This document shows positions 11,545 through 21,699 of a DNA stretch of 64,000 nucleotides, one piece after another (the first letter of the stretch is position 1; each line of letters opens with the position of its first letter). The position numbers and the translations under genes are program-made. Source of the stretch: Rhytidiadelphus loreus. Taxonomy: Eukaryota; Streptophyta; Bryopsida; Hypnales; Hylocomiaceae. The notes under the pieces are model-generated. The model did no database searches. It had not been told where the DNA came from and saw only the letters and a list, made by a program, of their open reading frames with translations. The stretch lies in assembly GCA_947034895.1 (NCBI GenBank), contig OX344764.1, positions 61,299,348 through 61,363,347 on the forward strand. The letters are read 5' to 3'.

Positions 11545-12640
11545 GATCCTCTTGAACTCTAATTTTTTTTACCTTTGTTAGACAACTACTTAATTCTAGT
11601 TCTTTTATTCTTATACTTTATTTTTAAGCTTTATTTTGTTTGGTTAGAATTGTTAAAAACAAAAGGTGAAGCTTGTTTTAGAAGATATTTGGATTGGATT
11701 AGAAGTCCACATAGGAAATAAGGATACAATTATGAAGATAAAGGGATGGAAAATAGATGAAAGATAGTCCATGTGGCATTTTAGAGGCCAAAATCCACTT
11801 GCTTAGGTGGATGGCATGGAGATTGAGGTGGCGGATGAGGTAGAAACTCTTCTTCTCTCACCTCCAAGTTAGTTTAGGAGAGTCGTGTGTTCAGAAGAGG
11901 ATAGCAGTTTGGAAATTTTGGCTATGAAAATTTGGGAGTATGTTCATCTTATTTTGGTGATTTTGAAAACCTATCACTCTCTCAAATTGGAGTTTTGGTG
12001 TGAAAGTTATGCTTGATAGAGGGAAAGAGGGAAATTTGTCATGAAGTTTGAGGGCAAAATTTTCTTGAGCTCATATCTATTTTATTAAGAGGTTGTTGCT
12101 TTTGAGATTTGGCATGGTTGTTTTTTGAGTTGTTAGCTTTTCAAAAAACTATCATTCTCTTGGTTTGGAGTTAGGATGCAAAAGTTATGGGCTTGAAATA
12201 GTAATGAGTTGCCTCTGAGTTGAAGAGAATAAACTTTGACCGACTATAAAAGTCGGGCAGTATGAGTTTTTGAGTTGAAATTTGGAGGTGTTGTAATTTT
12301 TTGTACTAGCTTTCTAAAGAAATATCATACTCTTAATTTGAACTTTTGAAAAGGATTTGGCAATCATATTAGTATCGAGTACACTTTTGGAGGACTTTGT
12401 GCAGTTTATGCACAACTCATACCACTTTTGTATAAACATGTGATACTTTATTTGATCTTTATGCATGATGGGGGATATATGAGCATAATTATGAGGCAAA
12501 TTATGGGGTTTGTCTGAGCATTTTTATGTGTATATTTGATTTTGGGATCCTTAGTATCTTGAGCCAATTCTAGTTGTAGCCAAGAACCCTTTGTTTTTCC
12601 AAGGCAAGGCCTCTGTACCGGACAACACTCTAGTTCTCGC
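11545..12640 (+). repeat. Second copy of the TATA-containing non-coding block
   Basis: This is related to 6,970-8,320, with the same landmark order including the TATA box at 12,245. It lies outside any TTAAAATGGCGG terminus. So the block existed apart from the 2.3-kb element, or that element captured it. Confidence 0.5.
12245..12252 (+). promoter_or_regulatory. TATA box candidate TATAAAAG
   Basis: It is conserved with 7,490-7,497, including the preceding CTTTGACC. No dependent gene was found downstream. Confidence 0.35.
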
Positions 12641-12867
12641 AACGTTCTTTGTACATGTTCGTTAGTGATCAAATTGTCTCTTTGAACTTCACTCAAGTAT
12701 GTCGATGAAAGCAAAATTGTCTGCAATTTTAGAAACAAAGCCGGCTCAACTTCACCATCTAAAGCCAAAGGCACATCCACCTTTACATTCGGCAAATCAA
12801 CAACAACAATTTTTGTTAGCAATTCAAAAAGCGGGCTTATGTATTCTGGCATTGGATGTATCCGCAA
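12448..12867 (-). pseudogene. Possible protein relic, unrecognised
   Basis: This 139-codon minus-strand frame has no ATG at its upstream end. Its first ~85 residues look protein-like (an ISPLFELLTKIVVVDLPNVK segment, then VDVPLALDGEVEPALFLKLQ), while the rest reads like translated AT-rich spacer. No catalytic motif or known family was seen. It may be an eroded exon of the same retroelement-like block. Chance cannot be excluded. Confidence 0.25.
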
Positions 12868-12959
12868 AAAGTCTCTCGCTCATGAAGTGGCAACAAGAAA
12901 TCAAGGATAGTAGAGGATTCACATACTCCCTCGAGTAATTCCTTATTGTTGTACTTGCA

Positions 12960-13480
12960 GCCTGTGAGCCCCAAATTCGTCACTTGGGACTCATAGTTTT
13001 CTTTTTTTTAGTTTGTTGCAATTTAAGGCATAATATTATACAAAAAATACAAAAAAGAATGTAGAATTAAAATAGGTATGCCACGCACTAGTATAGATTT
13101 TGGTCATAAATAGCCTTTTACCCTTTGAATACCTATAAACCCCACTTGTGTATAAGTTAGAACCAGAAAGTAGTGGAAAACAATAGGGTTACAGGAAACT
13201 TACCTGAAATAGCCCAAATCCAATGCATGTGATCATGATTGGCTAAATTTGTCCGAAGAGAGTTAGGGAGATCCTTACATAAGTCTTCAAAGATAGGTTC
13301 TAGTTTCCCCGTTCCATGGACGAAATATTAGAAATCCCAATTGTTAGCTTGCAAATTTTTCTTTTCCAAGATAGGCCACATGAAGGAATCCACGGCCTCC
13401 GGATAGTGCTCTTGGATTAGGAACATGTCAAGGAGTCCACGGCAAAATCAATTTGCCAAGATTCCCTTACGTGTAGAAGA
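12960..13480. other. No gene seen
   Basis: This is mixed-composition DNA with no supported frame or repeat. It leads into the LTR-like block that follows. Confidence 0.4.
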
Positions 13481-14270
13481 TTCCTTGACTGCTGATAATT
13501 CAAGAGAAGTCGGTTTTTACCTTGCTACCAACTGTGTGCCAGACTGATTCAAAACTTGGAACGTGACTTGGAAGATTCCATGAGAGGTTCCCCAAAAGTC
13601 TCGGTTTTTTCTGATCTCTAGAGGATCTTTTTTCGAGCGGTCAACCGTCAAAAGCCACGACGGGAAATTCATATAAATTACCCAGGTTGTGGTAAAATCT
13701 CACGAAAAATTAGATTAGCATCTTTTATGTTAAAAACGTGCCCCAACAAATTTCACAGTGTTCCAATAGCGGGAGGCAGCCGAATCATCAACATTCCCCC
13801 AATTATTAATTAAGGCAACATCTTCGTGGAGTTGATCGGCGTCCCAGGAGCGCACAAAGTCGGAATAAAGTCATCAACGGGTCTTTTCTTACTCCCGAGG
13901 ACCTTCCCAACAACCCTGGCTAGTTACCTAAGTCAGAAAAGGTAAACTCCAAATGTTAGATTTTTACCTTTTAACTGGTTTCAGTTGGCACTAGTTTCTG
14001 ATGGGTTTTTGGCAATAGGAACAGGGGGTAGGAAGACCTTTAGATTAAAAATAGCCTTATGAAGCCATTGGCGCACTACGTTTGCGATTTGGAGTTAAAC
14101 TTTAAGAAATAGACTTTACGACTAGCGTAAAACCCAAAATTAAGTGAAAATCTCAAAAGATAAGAATGAAAATCCAGAAGGATGAGGTTACTAGTAGTAA
14201 GTCGAGGGGGGGAGTGGGACCTTAGAATCCTATAAAAGGGGGCCCTTCTCCCTCCCAAAATACCCTAATA
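13480..14270 (+). repeat. LTR-like block with TATA box, related to 63,440-64,000
   Basis: Order-conserved matches with the end of the window include GGTAAAATCTCAC then AAAAATTAGA, CGGCG-CC-AGGAGC followed by a GTC(G/C)GAATA-like phrase, CTTACTCCC, AAACTCCAAA-GTTAG then a T-rich run, and GGCGCA then GAG TT. The block runs into CCTATAAAAGGGGG at 14,230 and a pyrimidine-rich stretch, as a retroelement promoter would. I could not find the opposite LTR, a primer-binding site or TG...CA ends, so the assignment is tentative. Confidence 0.4.
14231..14238 (+). promoter_or_regulatory. TATA box candidate in the LTR-like block
   Basis: TATAAAAG sits in a GC-richer context (CC before it and GGGGCCC after it), followed about 30-50 bases on by a CT-rich stretch suited to a transcription start. 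The region downstream to 14,900 has no supported gene and could be leader sequence. Confidence 0.4.
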
Positions 14271-15390
14271 CTTGTTTTGGGTTTGTAGGTCCAACCTCTC
14301 TTGGATGTTTTGGTGTTTGGCCAAAACTCCCTATAGTGTTTTTGGAGCACTTTTGCTCCTCTTGTTGTTGCATTTTTAGTGTTGAGGGTCCGTGGGGGTC
14401 CTTCTTTCTTGTCCTTGTAACCTTTGTATGGTTTTAGAAGCCTTGTCTTTATCCAAGTGTCCTTGACAGTCCTTCTTTTGTGTCTTGTACTAACCCTAGA
14501 ACAACCCTCCATCATACCTTGGCGATGCTGCTTTGGGGGGCCTCTAGTTCCATGTTTTTTGTGTTGTACTAACTTTCCTTTTACTAACTACATGTCCTCT
14601 TCGCTTTTGTTACTAACTCAAGTCTTTCGTGTTGCATTAAAACTAAGTCTTTTTGTCTTTCGTTTGGAAAAGAGTGGAGTAGTTCCCTTTGAGATAACCA
14701 GACTCCACCTTTTTTTGTCCAATTTTAGTCTTAAACTGTATGTTAAAGGTTCACCAAACGGTAGAGCTTTAAACCCTTAGGAAAAAGTAGTCCTAAATTT
14801 GGTGTTAAAACCAAATTAACGGCAAAGCTTTGTACTTCCCCCTCGGTTAGTTCCGAAGTTTAGTTTCCAAAATGTCGTACGCGCAGTCTAGGCATAGGTA
14901 TCTTTAACACCACAAAAGCATTAAGATGACACGAGTTATCGTCCCAGGGAATTCCAGATGTTGTCGGAATAGATAGGTTTCCGGAACTACGGATCTACCC
15001 GGAAATGACAATCCGCTGTATGATCCGGCACAACACAAACACCAAGTTCCGGAAATATTGTCTTCCGGAATCAAATCTGGATCCACCTTGATCTGGATTT
15101 CTATTCTCACTATCCGTCACACCGGTTTTTGGTACCTTTGTTTTACCCTCAGAGGGTCCTCACTTGCTCTTTCTGAGGGGTGGGGAACATCACCACTCAG
15201 TTAACACACATATCAACTCCTAAACAACAAACAACTATCCGTCCTCAAAGTTTTCAGTCCGGTAAGGAGGAAAGATGGTCCCTCTCACAACATTCTGGGT
15301 GGCCACCCAGAAGGTAGGTCACGCAGAGATACACCCTCACCCGCCCTTACTACAATGACACTCAGCTACTTTCCGGATGAAGCTTTCACT

Positions 15391-15830
15391 TACTCCTGAG
15401 GTTGGCAGACCTTCCGGTGGTTTGGAAATATTCCACTAGGCGGTTGCCGACTTCCGCATGGGACTACTCTCGAGTTCCCGGACTAGCTCCCTGACCACTA
15501 CCGGATCCCACCGGATCACCATTCCGGCGATTTAAAGGCACCACGCACAGCTCCTCACTCGTAAACTAGACTCATCCGCAAAACAACCACGGATGGTTGG
15601 ATTCTGGAACTAGGGGACTTGCTTTCTAGATGTCAAGTGCTCCTGAGGTTGGCAGACCTTCCGATAGTTTGGGAATGTTTCTCTCGGCGGTTGCTGACTT
15701 CCGTACAGAACTACTCAAGAGTTCCGGAGTAGCTCTCTGACCACTACCGGATCCCATCGGATCACCGTTCCAACGATTTAAAGGTACCACGCACAGCTCC
15801 TCATTTACATCTAAACTCATTCACAAGACA
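15391..15830. repeat. Tandem duplication, ~246-bp period
   Basis: CTCCTGAGGTTGGCAGACCT begins near 15,394 and again near 15,640. The following ~190 bases match closely, including the GACCACTACCGGATCCCA phrase, the TTTAAAGG-ACCACGCACAGC phrase and the CTCATTC-CA-AC end. It lies downstream, on the minus strand, of the broken frame at 16,235-17,950. Its role is unknown. Confidence 0.75.
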
Positions 15831-16234
15831 CCCTTAGCTTGGATCCGGATACCAACCAATCCGGATTCCTACCTTGCACACTCTCCCGGATACACCCACA
15901 CACAAGTAATCAAGACGCGATACGCAAGATAATAATTCCCAAGGTGTTTATTCTTGGGTGCTCAGATTGAATGACACAAAATGGAATGACAGGCCACAAG
16001 CCGGCCCGCCCTTAAAAACCAAAACAACACGACTAAAATGGTCCAAAGAAAAAGCGGCCAACGGCCAGCTAAAAATCCGAACAACGGCCACGTGACCGTT
16101 CCGGGAAAAATAGAAAGCCGTTGACTTCCTAGAAATCCGGAACTAACTAACATTCCAGATCAGCGGGTCCCACATCCGGAAAACCCGCAACGGAAACAAA
16201 ATACTAAAACTAACAACCCAACTGCGCTACCAAG

Positions 16235-17950
16235 TCATTTGCTTTTCCGGGCCTTCTTTGCTGACGTTCCACCCTTCGAAATCTGGGTTGCTACTTTCTG
16301 CCGGATCTGCTTCGGTGGAGTGGACTTCGTTGCGGATCGAGTCCTTGGCGGACCCGAATCTGTCTCCGCATACTCTGACTCGAAAGAGGAGTTCGTTACT
16401 GCTTCATCTTCTTCCGACTCGAGAACCTCTTCCGAATCACTGGGGACCTTCCGCCTGGTGGCCTTCTTCTTCTCCAGATCAATGACCTCAATAGGAGTTG
16501 TCGGTGGTGGCCGCGGAGGAGTCTGCTGCTGCATATGGGTGAACTCCTCCGGATGGGTCCTAGCCAGATTCTGAATCCCAACTGGCATATCCGTCATCGC
16601 GGTTACTTCTGCAGAGGAATCCGGAAGGGGTGAAAAGAGGTTTACCGAAGTGTTCCGGGGCGTCAGGACCGGATCTGGAATCCTCCTCCCATCCGTAATC
16701 TCCTTCTGCATTGAGGATCTTCCGGGTGCTGGCTGGGTCAATGGTCGTGCTCCAAGGTTGAGCTGAGTCATCTCCGCGAACTCCCCTTCGGGTATTTCCG
16801 GAAATAAGGAAGCGTCCAATCCGCTGAGCGGATCGAAGTGGCCGACCAACTAGCGCATCTCCTTCAGAGGGACCTCGATCCGCGCCTCGAATTCAACCAA
16901 GATTTTGACAACCTTGGTTCCGGTGATATGACCTTCCCGGTTCATCTGGTTGTTCCAGAGTGCGGATCTGGTGATGATATCCGCTGGCGGGTCGATGAGG
17001 TCCCTCAGTTTCCGAACCAGCTCCGTCGCATCCGTTGCCCATTTGTTGGCGGTGTGCATCTCCCTTTCCGCCCAGGTTGCGCGGTTTTGAAGATGATCCC
17101 GTTCCGCCTCCACAGTCCGGATCCGGCCTTCCAACAGGCTAACCATCTCCGGATCCGGTCTGCTGTTGATCGCCTCGACAATCTCCGTTTCGTCCGCTAC
17201 TTTCAACACCGTGCAAACTTTCCGGATCAGAGTGGCTATTCGGTCGTTTGATGCCTTCTGGCTCCGCAACCAAGAGATCGTGGACTCGAATATGTCCAGA
17301 TCCGGCTCAGTGTTCCGGAATGGAACAAGGTTCGGAAGCTGGCTTTTCCCCCTGGACTCCGGATTCGTGCTCTTCCGACGGGAGTCGTGCCTATCCGGCG
17401 AGTCGTGCTCTGGTTCCGGCTTCTCTTCTTCTTTTGGCTCATCATCCGTCGGATCCGGATCCGGGGGAAGACCATATCGTAGCAAGCTATCTCCCTACCG
17501 GTAGATGATATCTTCCAGATTGCTAAGTACCTCCTGCTTGTGGTACAAGTGGAGGAGGTACGGACTGATGGGGCTCGACTTCTTCCCCGCTAGGTTTCCG
17601 GAAAGCTTCTCCACGATGGAGTGGATAATGAGCCCCCAACTGACTGGTCTAGGGGCCGGTTTTCCTCTATCCCCTAAAGCTCCGAAAACCGTATTTGTTA
17701 GAGTTACTGTGATCCGACTGGGCTTTTCCGGATATAGGATGGGGCTGAGAAACTCTAACAGTCTCTGGTCCCTAGGGTTCCGGCAGTCGGATGCGGTGTA
17801 ACCCTCCTTTGGATCCGCCGGGTTCCGGAATCTATTCGCTAACTGGTTCTGCTAATCTTCCGTCCTACTTTCCGGTGCAATTAGCACCGGCCTCCCCTTC
17901 TCTCCCTAACGCGTTCCTATCTCACCACACTTTCACTCACTAAGCGCCAT
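16235..17950 (-). pseudogene. Broken plant transposon / gag-like protein, 572-codon frame
   Basis: One minus-strand frame runs from an ATG at 17,950 to a TAA after KKARKSK at 16,235. In-frame stops are TGA at codon 6, then TAG before GEKGRP, TAG before QNQL, TAG before GDSLL and TAG before LVGHFD. The first two may lie upstream of the true start. Parts in order are a globular N-terminal region with SWGLIIHSIVEKLSGNL and SPISPYLLHLYHKQEVL; an acidic linker rich in Asp, Pro and Glu; a coiled-coil-like stretch (LLEGRIRTVEAERDHLQNRA); and a low-complexity Ser/Glu then Lys-rich tail. The W-G-I-H and SPYL-HLY pattern resembles plant retrotransposon gag or the 'putative plant transposon protein' family, by impression only. 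No protease, reverse transcriptase or integrase lies nearby. Confidence 0.6.
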
Positions 17951-18069
17951 CGCGATAATCTCGCGGAGAAAGAGGAAGAATGAAGGAGATAGCGGGGGTT
18001 AAGTAGTTTTCGGCTTGGCGTTCCCGTAAGTTCCCTAACTAGACTAGGCTCTAGGGCCTATTCGGCCGG

Positions 18070-18125
18070 AACTTTCCGGATTCCGGATTAGGGTTAGGGT
18101 TTCCGGATAGGGTTTCCGGATCCGA
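18070..18125. repeat. CCGGA / TTAGGG mixed repeat
   Basis: Five CCGG(A) sites alternate with TTAGGGTTAGGGTTT, the plant telomere unit in two to three copies. It is too short for a functional telomere. It marks the upstream edge of the CCGG-rich region. Confidence 0.5.
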
Positions 18126-18419
18126 CTGTAACCCTAATTACAGTTTAAGGTTTTCCGTAAAGGCTCTAATTCCTATTTCTGGTTTTGGGCTTCCTATTCC
18201 CTACCTATTATGGAAAATTTGAAAATTTCTACTCTATATAATTACTATTGTCTATTATTTTTGTTTATGTAGATGTTGCGTACTTCCACACAAAACATTT
18301 TGGGAACTAACCAAAGTTTAGTATCCAAAATAGAGTCACTTGAATTTGGAAAAAACCTATGTGTTGTTCATTTTCTTTAGAGTTTCCTGGTTTTGTAGTT
18401 TAAACCAGCAGTAGGTCTA

Positions 18420-18845
18420 GTTTGGGGATCAGGTCAGTTCAGGAGAGGTCCACTTTACTGGGATTGGGGTCCAATTCACCAGGGATTGGAGCCAATTCAC
18501 TAAGGGTTGGAGCCAATTCACCGGGGGTCTAGGTCCAGTCTGGGGGTTGGTTCAGTCCGAAGGTCGGTCAGTTTGGAAGTCAGGTTCAATCCAGGGGTCG
18601 ATCAGTCCAGGGGTCAGGTCAATTCGGGGAGAGGTCCAATTCACCAGGGAGGGTCTAGTCCGCCAAGGAGGGGTCTAATTCACCGGGGTTGGAGATCCAG
18701 TTCAGTCCGAAGGTTGGGAAGCCAATCGCTGGGAAGGTGGACCAGTTCATCAGGGTTGGGGGTCTAATTTGCTAGGGAGGGGTCCAGTTCACCGGAGTTG
18801 GGGTCCAGTTCAGTCCAGGGATTGGGGCCAGTTGTTGGGGTTGGC
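18420..18845. repeat. Degenerate minisatellite built on GGTCCAGTTCACCGGGG
   Basis: Phrases of the type GGTCCAATTCACCAGGG, GGAGCCAATTCACTAAGGG and GGTCCAGTTCAGTCC follow each other at about 18-25-bp steps for 420 bases. No frame across it looks like protein. Confidence 0.7.
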
Positions 18846-18849
18846 AGTA

Positions 18850-19072
18850 CAAACTAGGGGTAGGAGCAAACTAATAGAAGAAGGAAGAAGTGGGAGGTAG
18901 TGGCATAGACGGAGTAACATAGAAGCTAGGATACTAGTATAGAGGCTCTAGGAGACTAATCAAGACCAAGAAACCAAGAAGCAAATAAGGTATAGTCACC
19001 ACCACAACATCAATACCATCGCTCCCTGCACCACAACCACAAGCAATCACCTCAAAATGGAAGAATGAGGAG
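18850..19072. other. No gene seen
   Basis: Purine-rich unique sequence between the minisatellite and the retroposon. No supported feature. Confidence 0.4.
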
Positions 19073-19085
19073 GTGAAGGAAGTTT

Positions 19086-19374
19086 TTTTGTTTTTTTTGA
19101 AACAAATGAAACGAGATTTCATTGCAAAGGAAGAAAATACAAGCACCAGCCACAAGTGGCTTGGTGGGGTGAGAATGACAAAACAAAGCAAAGCAAAATA
19201 AAGGACCGGATGATAGGAAGGGGGGCACGAGCCAACGCCAAGCTCAGCCCAAAGCAAAGCCACAAGTGGCCGACAGACGGATCAGACTCCCAACCAAGCC
19301 GAGACATGGTCAGGGCGGCTAGAAAACAAATCTAGTGCAGGGCCCGTTAGGCTCCCACCGAGGTTGGCCGTCAT
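19086..19374 (-). mobile_element. 289-bp retroposon (SINE or 5'-truncated LINE) with 13-bp target duplication
   Basis: The direct repeat GTGAAGGAAGTTT flanks the segment (19,073-19,085 and 19,375-19,387). Read on the minus strand the insert ends CAATGAAATCTCGTTTCATT, then TG, TTTC and an A-rich tail (AAAAAAAACAAAAAAA). That is the 3' end of a retroposed copy, typical of plant L1-like LINEs and the SINEs they mobilise. Upstream a GGTTGGGAGTCTGATCC phrase could be a degenerate Pol III B box, but this is weak. No coding sequence. Confidence 0.75.
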
Positions 19375-19387
19375 GTGAAGGAAGTTT

Positions 19388-19714
19388 AGATAGGAGGGGA
19401 AGGCCATAGTAGGAATAAGGAGAAAATCCTTCCTACCATTAGGATAAGTTAACGCACACGGAAGTTCGTTCAAGCGTAAGGGGTAGTTAGCTTGTAGTTT
19501 GACTTTCTAAGTAAGTAGGTGACAACCCAACTACCCCCAATCAATGGGACACGAGGGTTGAGGTGAAAGAAAAGAGGAAAGGGAAGAAAGATACTTCAAG
19601 AAAGAAGGCTAGTCTTTCGGCTATAAAGATAAAGACATACTTCCGTCAACTTGTGAGCTCATCCTTATCACTCACAATGGGGGAAGGGGGAGATTTGACA
19701 AACTTGATTATGGA
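19388..19714. other. No gene seen
   Basis: Sequence between the retroposon and the hAT element. Its continuation is at 25,231 onward, because the hAT element interrupted it. Confidence 0.45.
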
Positions 19715-20039
19715 CCTTCAAGCAGGGTTGTCATACCGAACGGGTCGGAGTGATCAGACGGGACGGACGGACGGGCAAACCGGACCGGATAGACGGACGC
19801 TCCAGACGCTCCGGACACCTTTCATTTTTGAAATTTTCCAACACTGAAATCAAAGTGCGAACGTTTCCGTCAAGGGTGGGGACATCAACGAAGGGCAGTT
19901 TTAGTCTACCGGGGCGCGGACGGCAAGGTGCAAACGTCACATCATTCCTGCATGTCCCTGCCCCGGGCAAGATGCGTCCCCGCCCCGACCTTGTCACGTT
20001 CCCGGACAGTAGGGAACGGAGGTCCCACACTAAACTTTG

Positions 20040-21570
20040 GAATGAATTTAGTCATGGGATTCTTCCTTCCCATAGAGGAAGGAGAACCAATTAATGTAGT
20101 CAGCCCTTAATTTGAGCACGGGGAATATCTTCAAGTCAATGGCTACATTAAGAGGTCTAACCACTTTTTGAGTTCAATGACAACGTATTGAAGCATGTCA
20201 CTCCCTTCTTGAGGCCGGACTTCAAGTTCTTGCCTTCATCAAGCACTTGAGAAGTAGGACCCATGTAAAGTTGGAAACCAAAAAAAAATTAGAAAATGAA
20301 ATTGAACTTCCAAACAAGAAGTACAAAACTTGTGTGAAAAAATCCCAAAGGGTTTGGAGTCCTAATGAAAGTCAAGGTACATATTTGTTTAAATTTGAGT
20401 TTAAGGGTTTATAATTTATGGTTCTAAAGAAAAGGTATTTGTGATTTTGGATTCGAAGTTTACAAATCAAACCATTACCAACGTATACTTTTCAAGCTTT
20501 TGGTTTAAGTCTTCATTTTTTCAATACGAAGCTACAAGCTTTCAGATTTAAATCAAATACAAATTATAATGCTTTTAAATATGCTTGAAGGGTTTTTTTC
20601 TGGAAAAAAAGGCTACAAGGATTTAGGTCTTGAAGACTTTAACAACAAATTCTTGTCATGGGAAAAATAAAAGGGGTCGGTATTGAAATGAAATACTAGT
20701 TAAGTGATTTTTTAATTCAAGGGCAATGGTTTATTTTGCATATGGGGATAGCAAAGCGGTTTGGGTCTTTGGGAATGAAATGAAGCATTACCCAAATTGT
20801 TTACGATTTCAAATATTCAATCATTGGACTCCACCCTTTAATTTGTGTAATGGGATCCTAGAACTCTAAACTCTAAAGTCTAGGACTTAGGAGTGGATAA
20901 TATTGAAATGAAATACTAATTAAGTGATTTTTTAATTCATGGTCAACGGTTTATTTAATTATTTTGGGTATGGAATCTTCAAACCCTTGGAGGGTGTTCA
21001 AATTTGGCTTGGAGGGAGTTCAAAATTGGCTTGGAGAGAGTTCAAAATTGGCTTGGAGGGAGTTGAAGGAGGGAGTTGAAGACTTGCTTTAAAATTGGAA
21101 TTTTGAGTGGATGTCTGCGCCCAGACGTCCCCGCCTAGGCGTCCACGCCCTGTCGGGACGTCCACGCCTTGTCGAGATGTCCACGCCCTTGCCCACACGT
21201 CCATGCCCCTGTCCACACGTCCGCGCCCTGACCCTTGGAGGAAAAAATATGCAAGAATTCCGTCCACCAACGATGGGGGGGAGTGAAATTGACCTTTAGA
21301 TTTGAAATTGGCATGGGATTCTTCCTTCCCATGGAGAGAGGGAAAGTGGGAAACCAATCAATGTAGTCAGCCATTAATTTGAGCTCGGGGAATATCTTGA
21401 AGTCAATGGTTGTATTAAGAGGTACAACCACTTTTTGAGTTGAAAGACAATTCATGGAAAGATGTGTCTCCTTTCATGTGTCGCCCTTGTCCTTCTTCGC
21501 TTCTCCAAGGACTTGAGAAATAGTCCCCACACCCAAAAAATGAGATTTCTAGAAAATTAAAACTAACTTG
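20040..21570. repeat. Direct duplications inside the hAT element
   Basis: GGGATTCTTCCTTCCCAT, the AATGTAGTCAGCC phrase and the GGGGAATATCTT-AAGTCAATGG phrase occur near 20,057-20,180 and again near 21,312-21,435, about 1.26 kb apart. A second, closer pair (GAAATGAAATACTA then TTAAGTGATTTTTTAATTCA) lies near 20,685 and 20,908. These look like duplications within a non-coding element. Confidence 0.7.
21110..21240. repeat. GC-rich minisatellite GACGTCCACGCCCTGTC
   Basis: Six to seven imperfect units of ~20-22 bp, all with a (A/G)CGTCC-CGCCC core, make a GC-rich island of ~130 bp in very AT-rich DNA inside the hAT element. It parallels the other short GC-rich motif arrays in the window. Confidence 0.75.
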
Positions 21571-21699
21571 CACACTTTCAAGAAAACAAATATAATTAGA
21601 TGCTAGAAGTTTTTGGATTCGTAACGAAAAACAAGGTACACATTTTTTTAAATTCAAGTTGAAGACTTAAAGGATGAATTTTAGAGTTCTCCAAATAGA

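Larger units (their letters stand above)
14940..18180. repeat. Region saturated with CCGG / TCCGGA sites
   Basis: By hand count about 60 CCGG sites lie in roughly 3.2 kb, some five times the number expected at random. Most are inside TCCGGA, TTCCGG or CCGGAT. They occur both in non-coding sequence and throughout the broken frame at 16,235-17,950. Neighbouring DNA on both sides is AT-rich and nearly lacks them. The density near 18,070-18,120 is five in 60 bases, interleaved with TTAGGGTTAGGGTTT. Confidence 0.75.
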
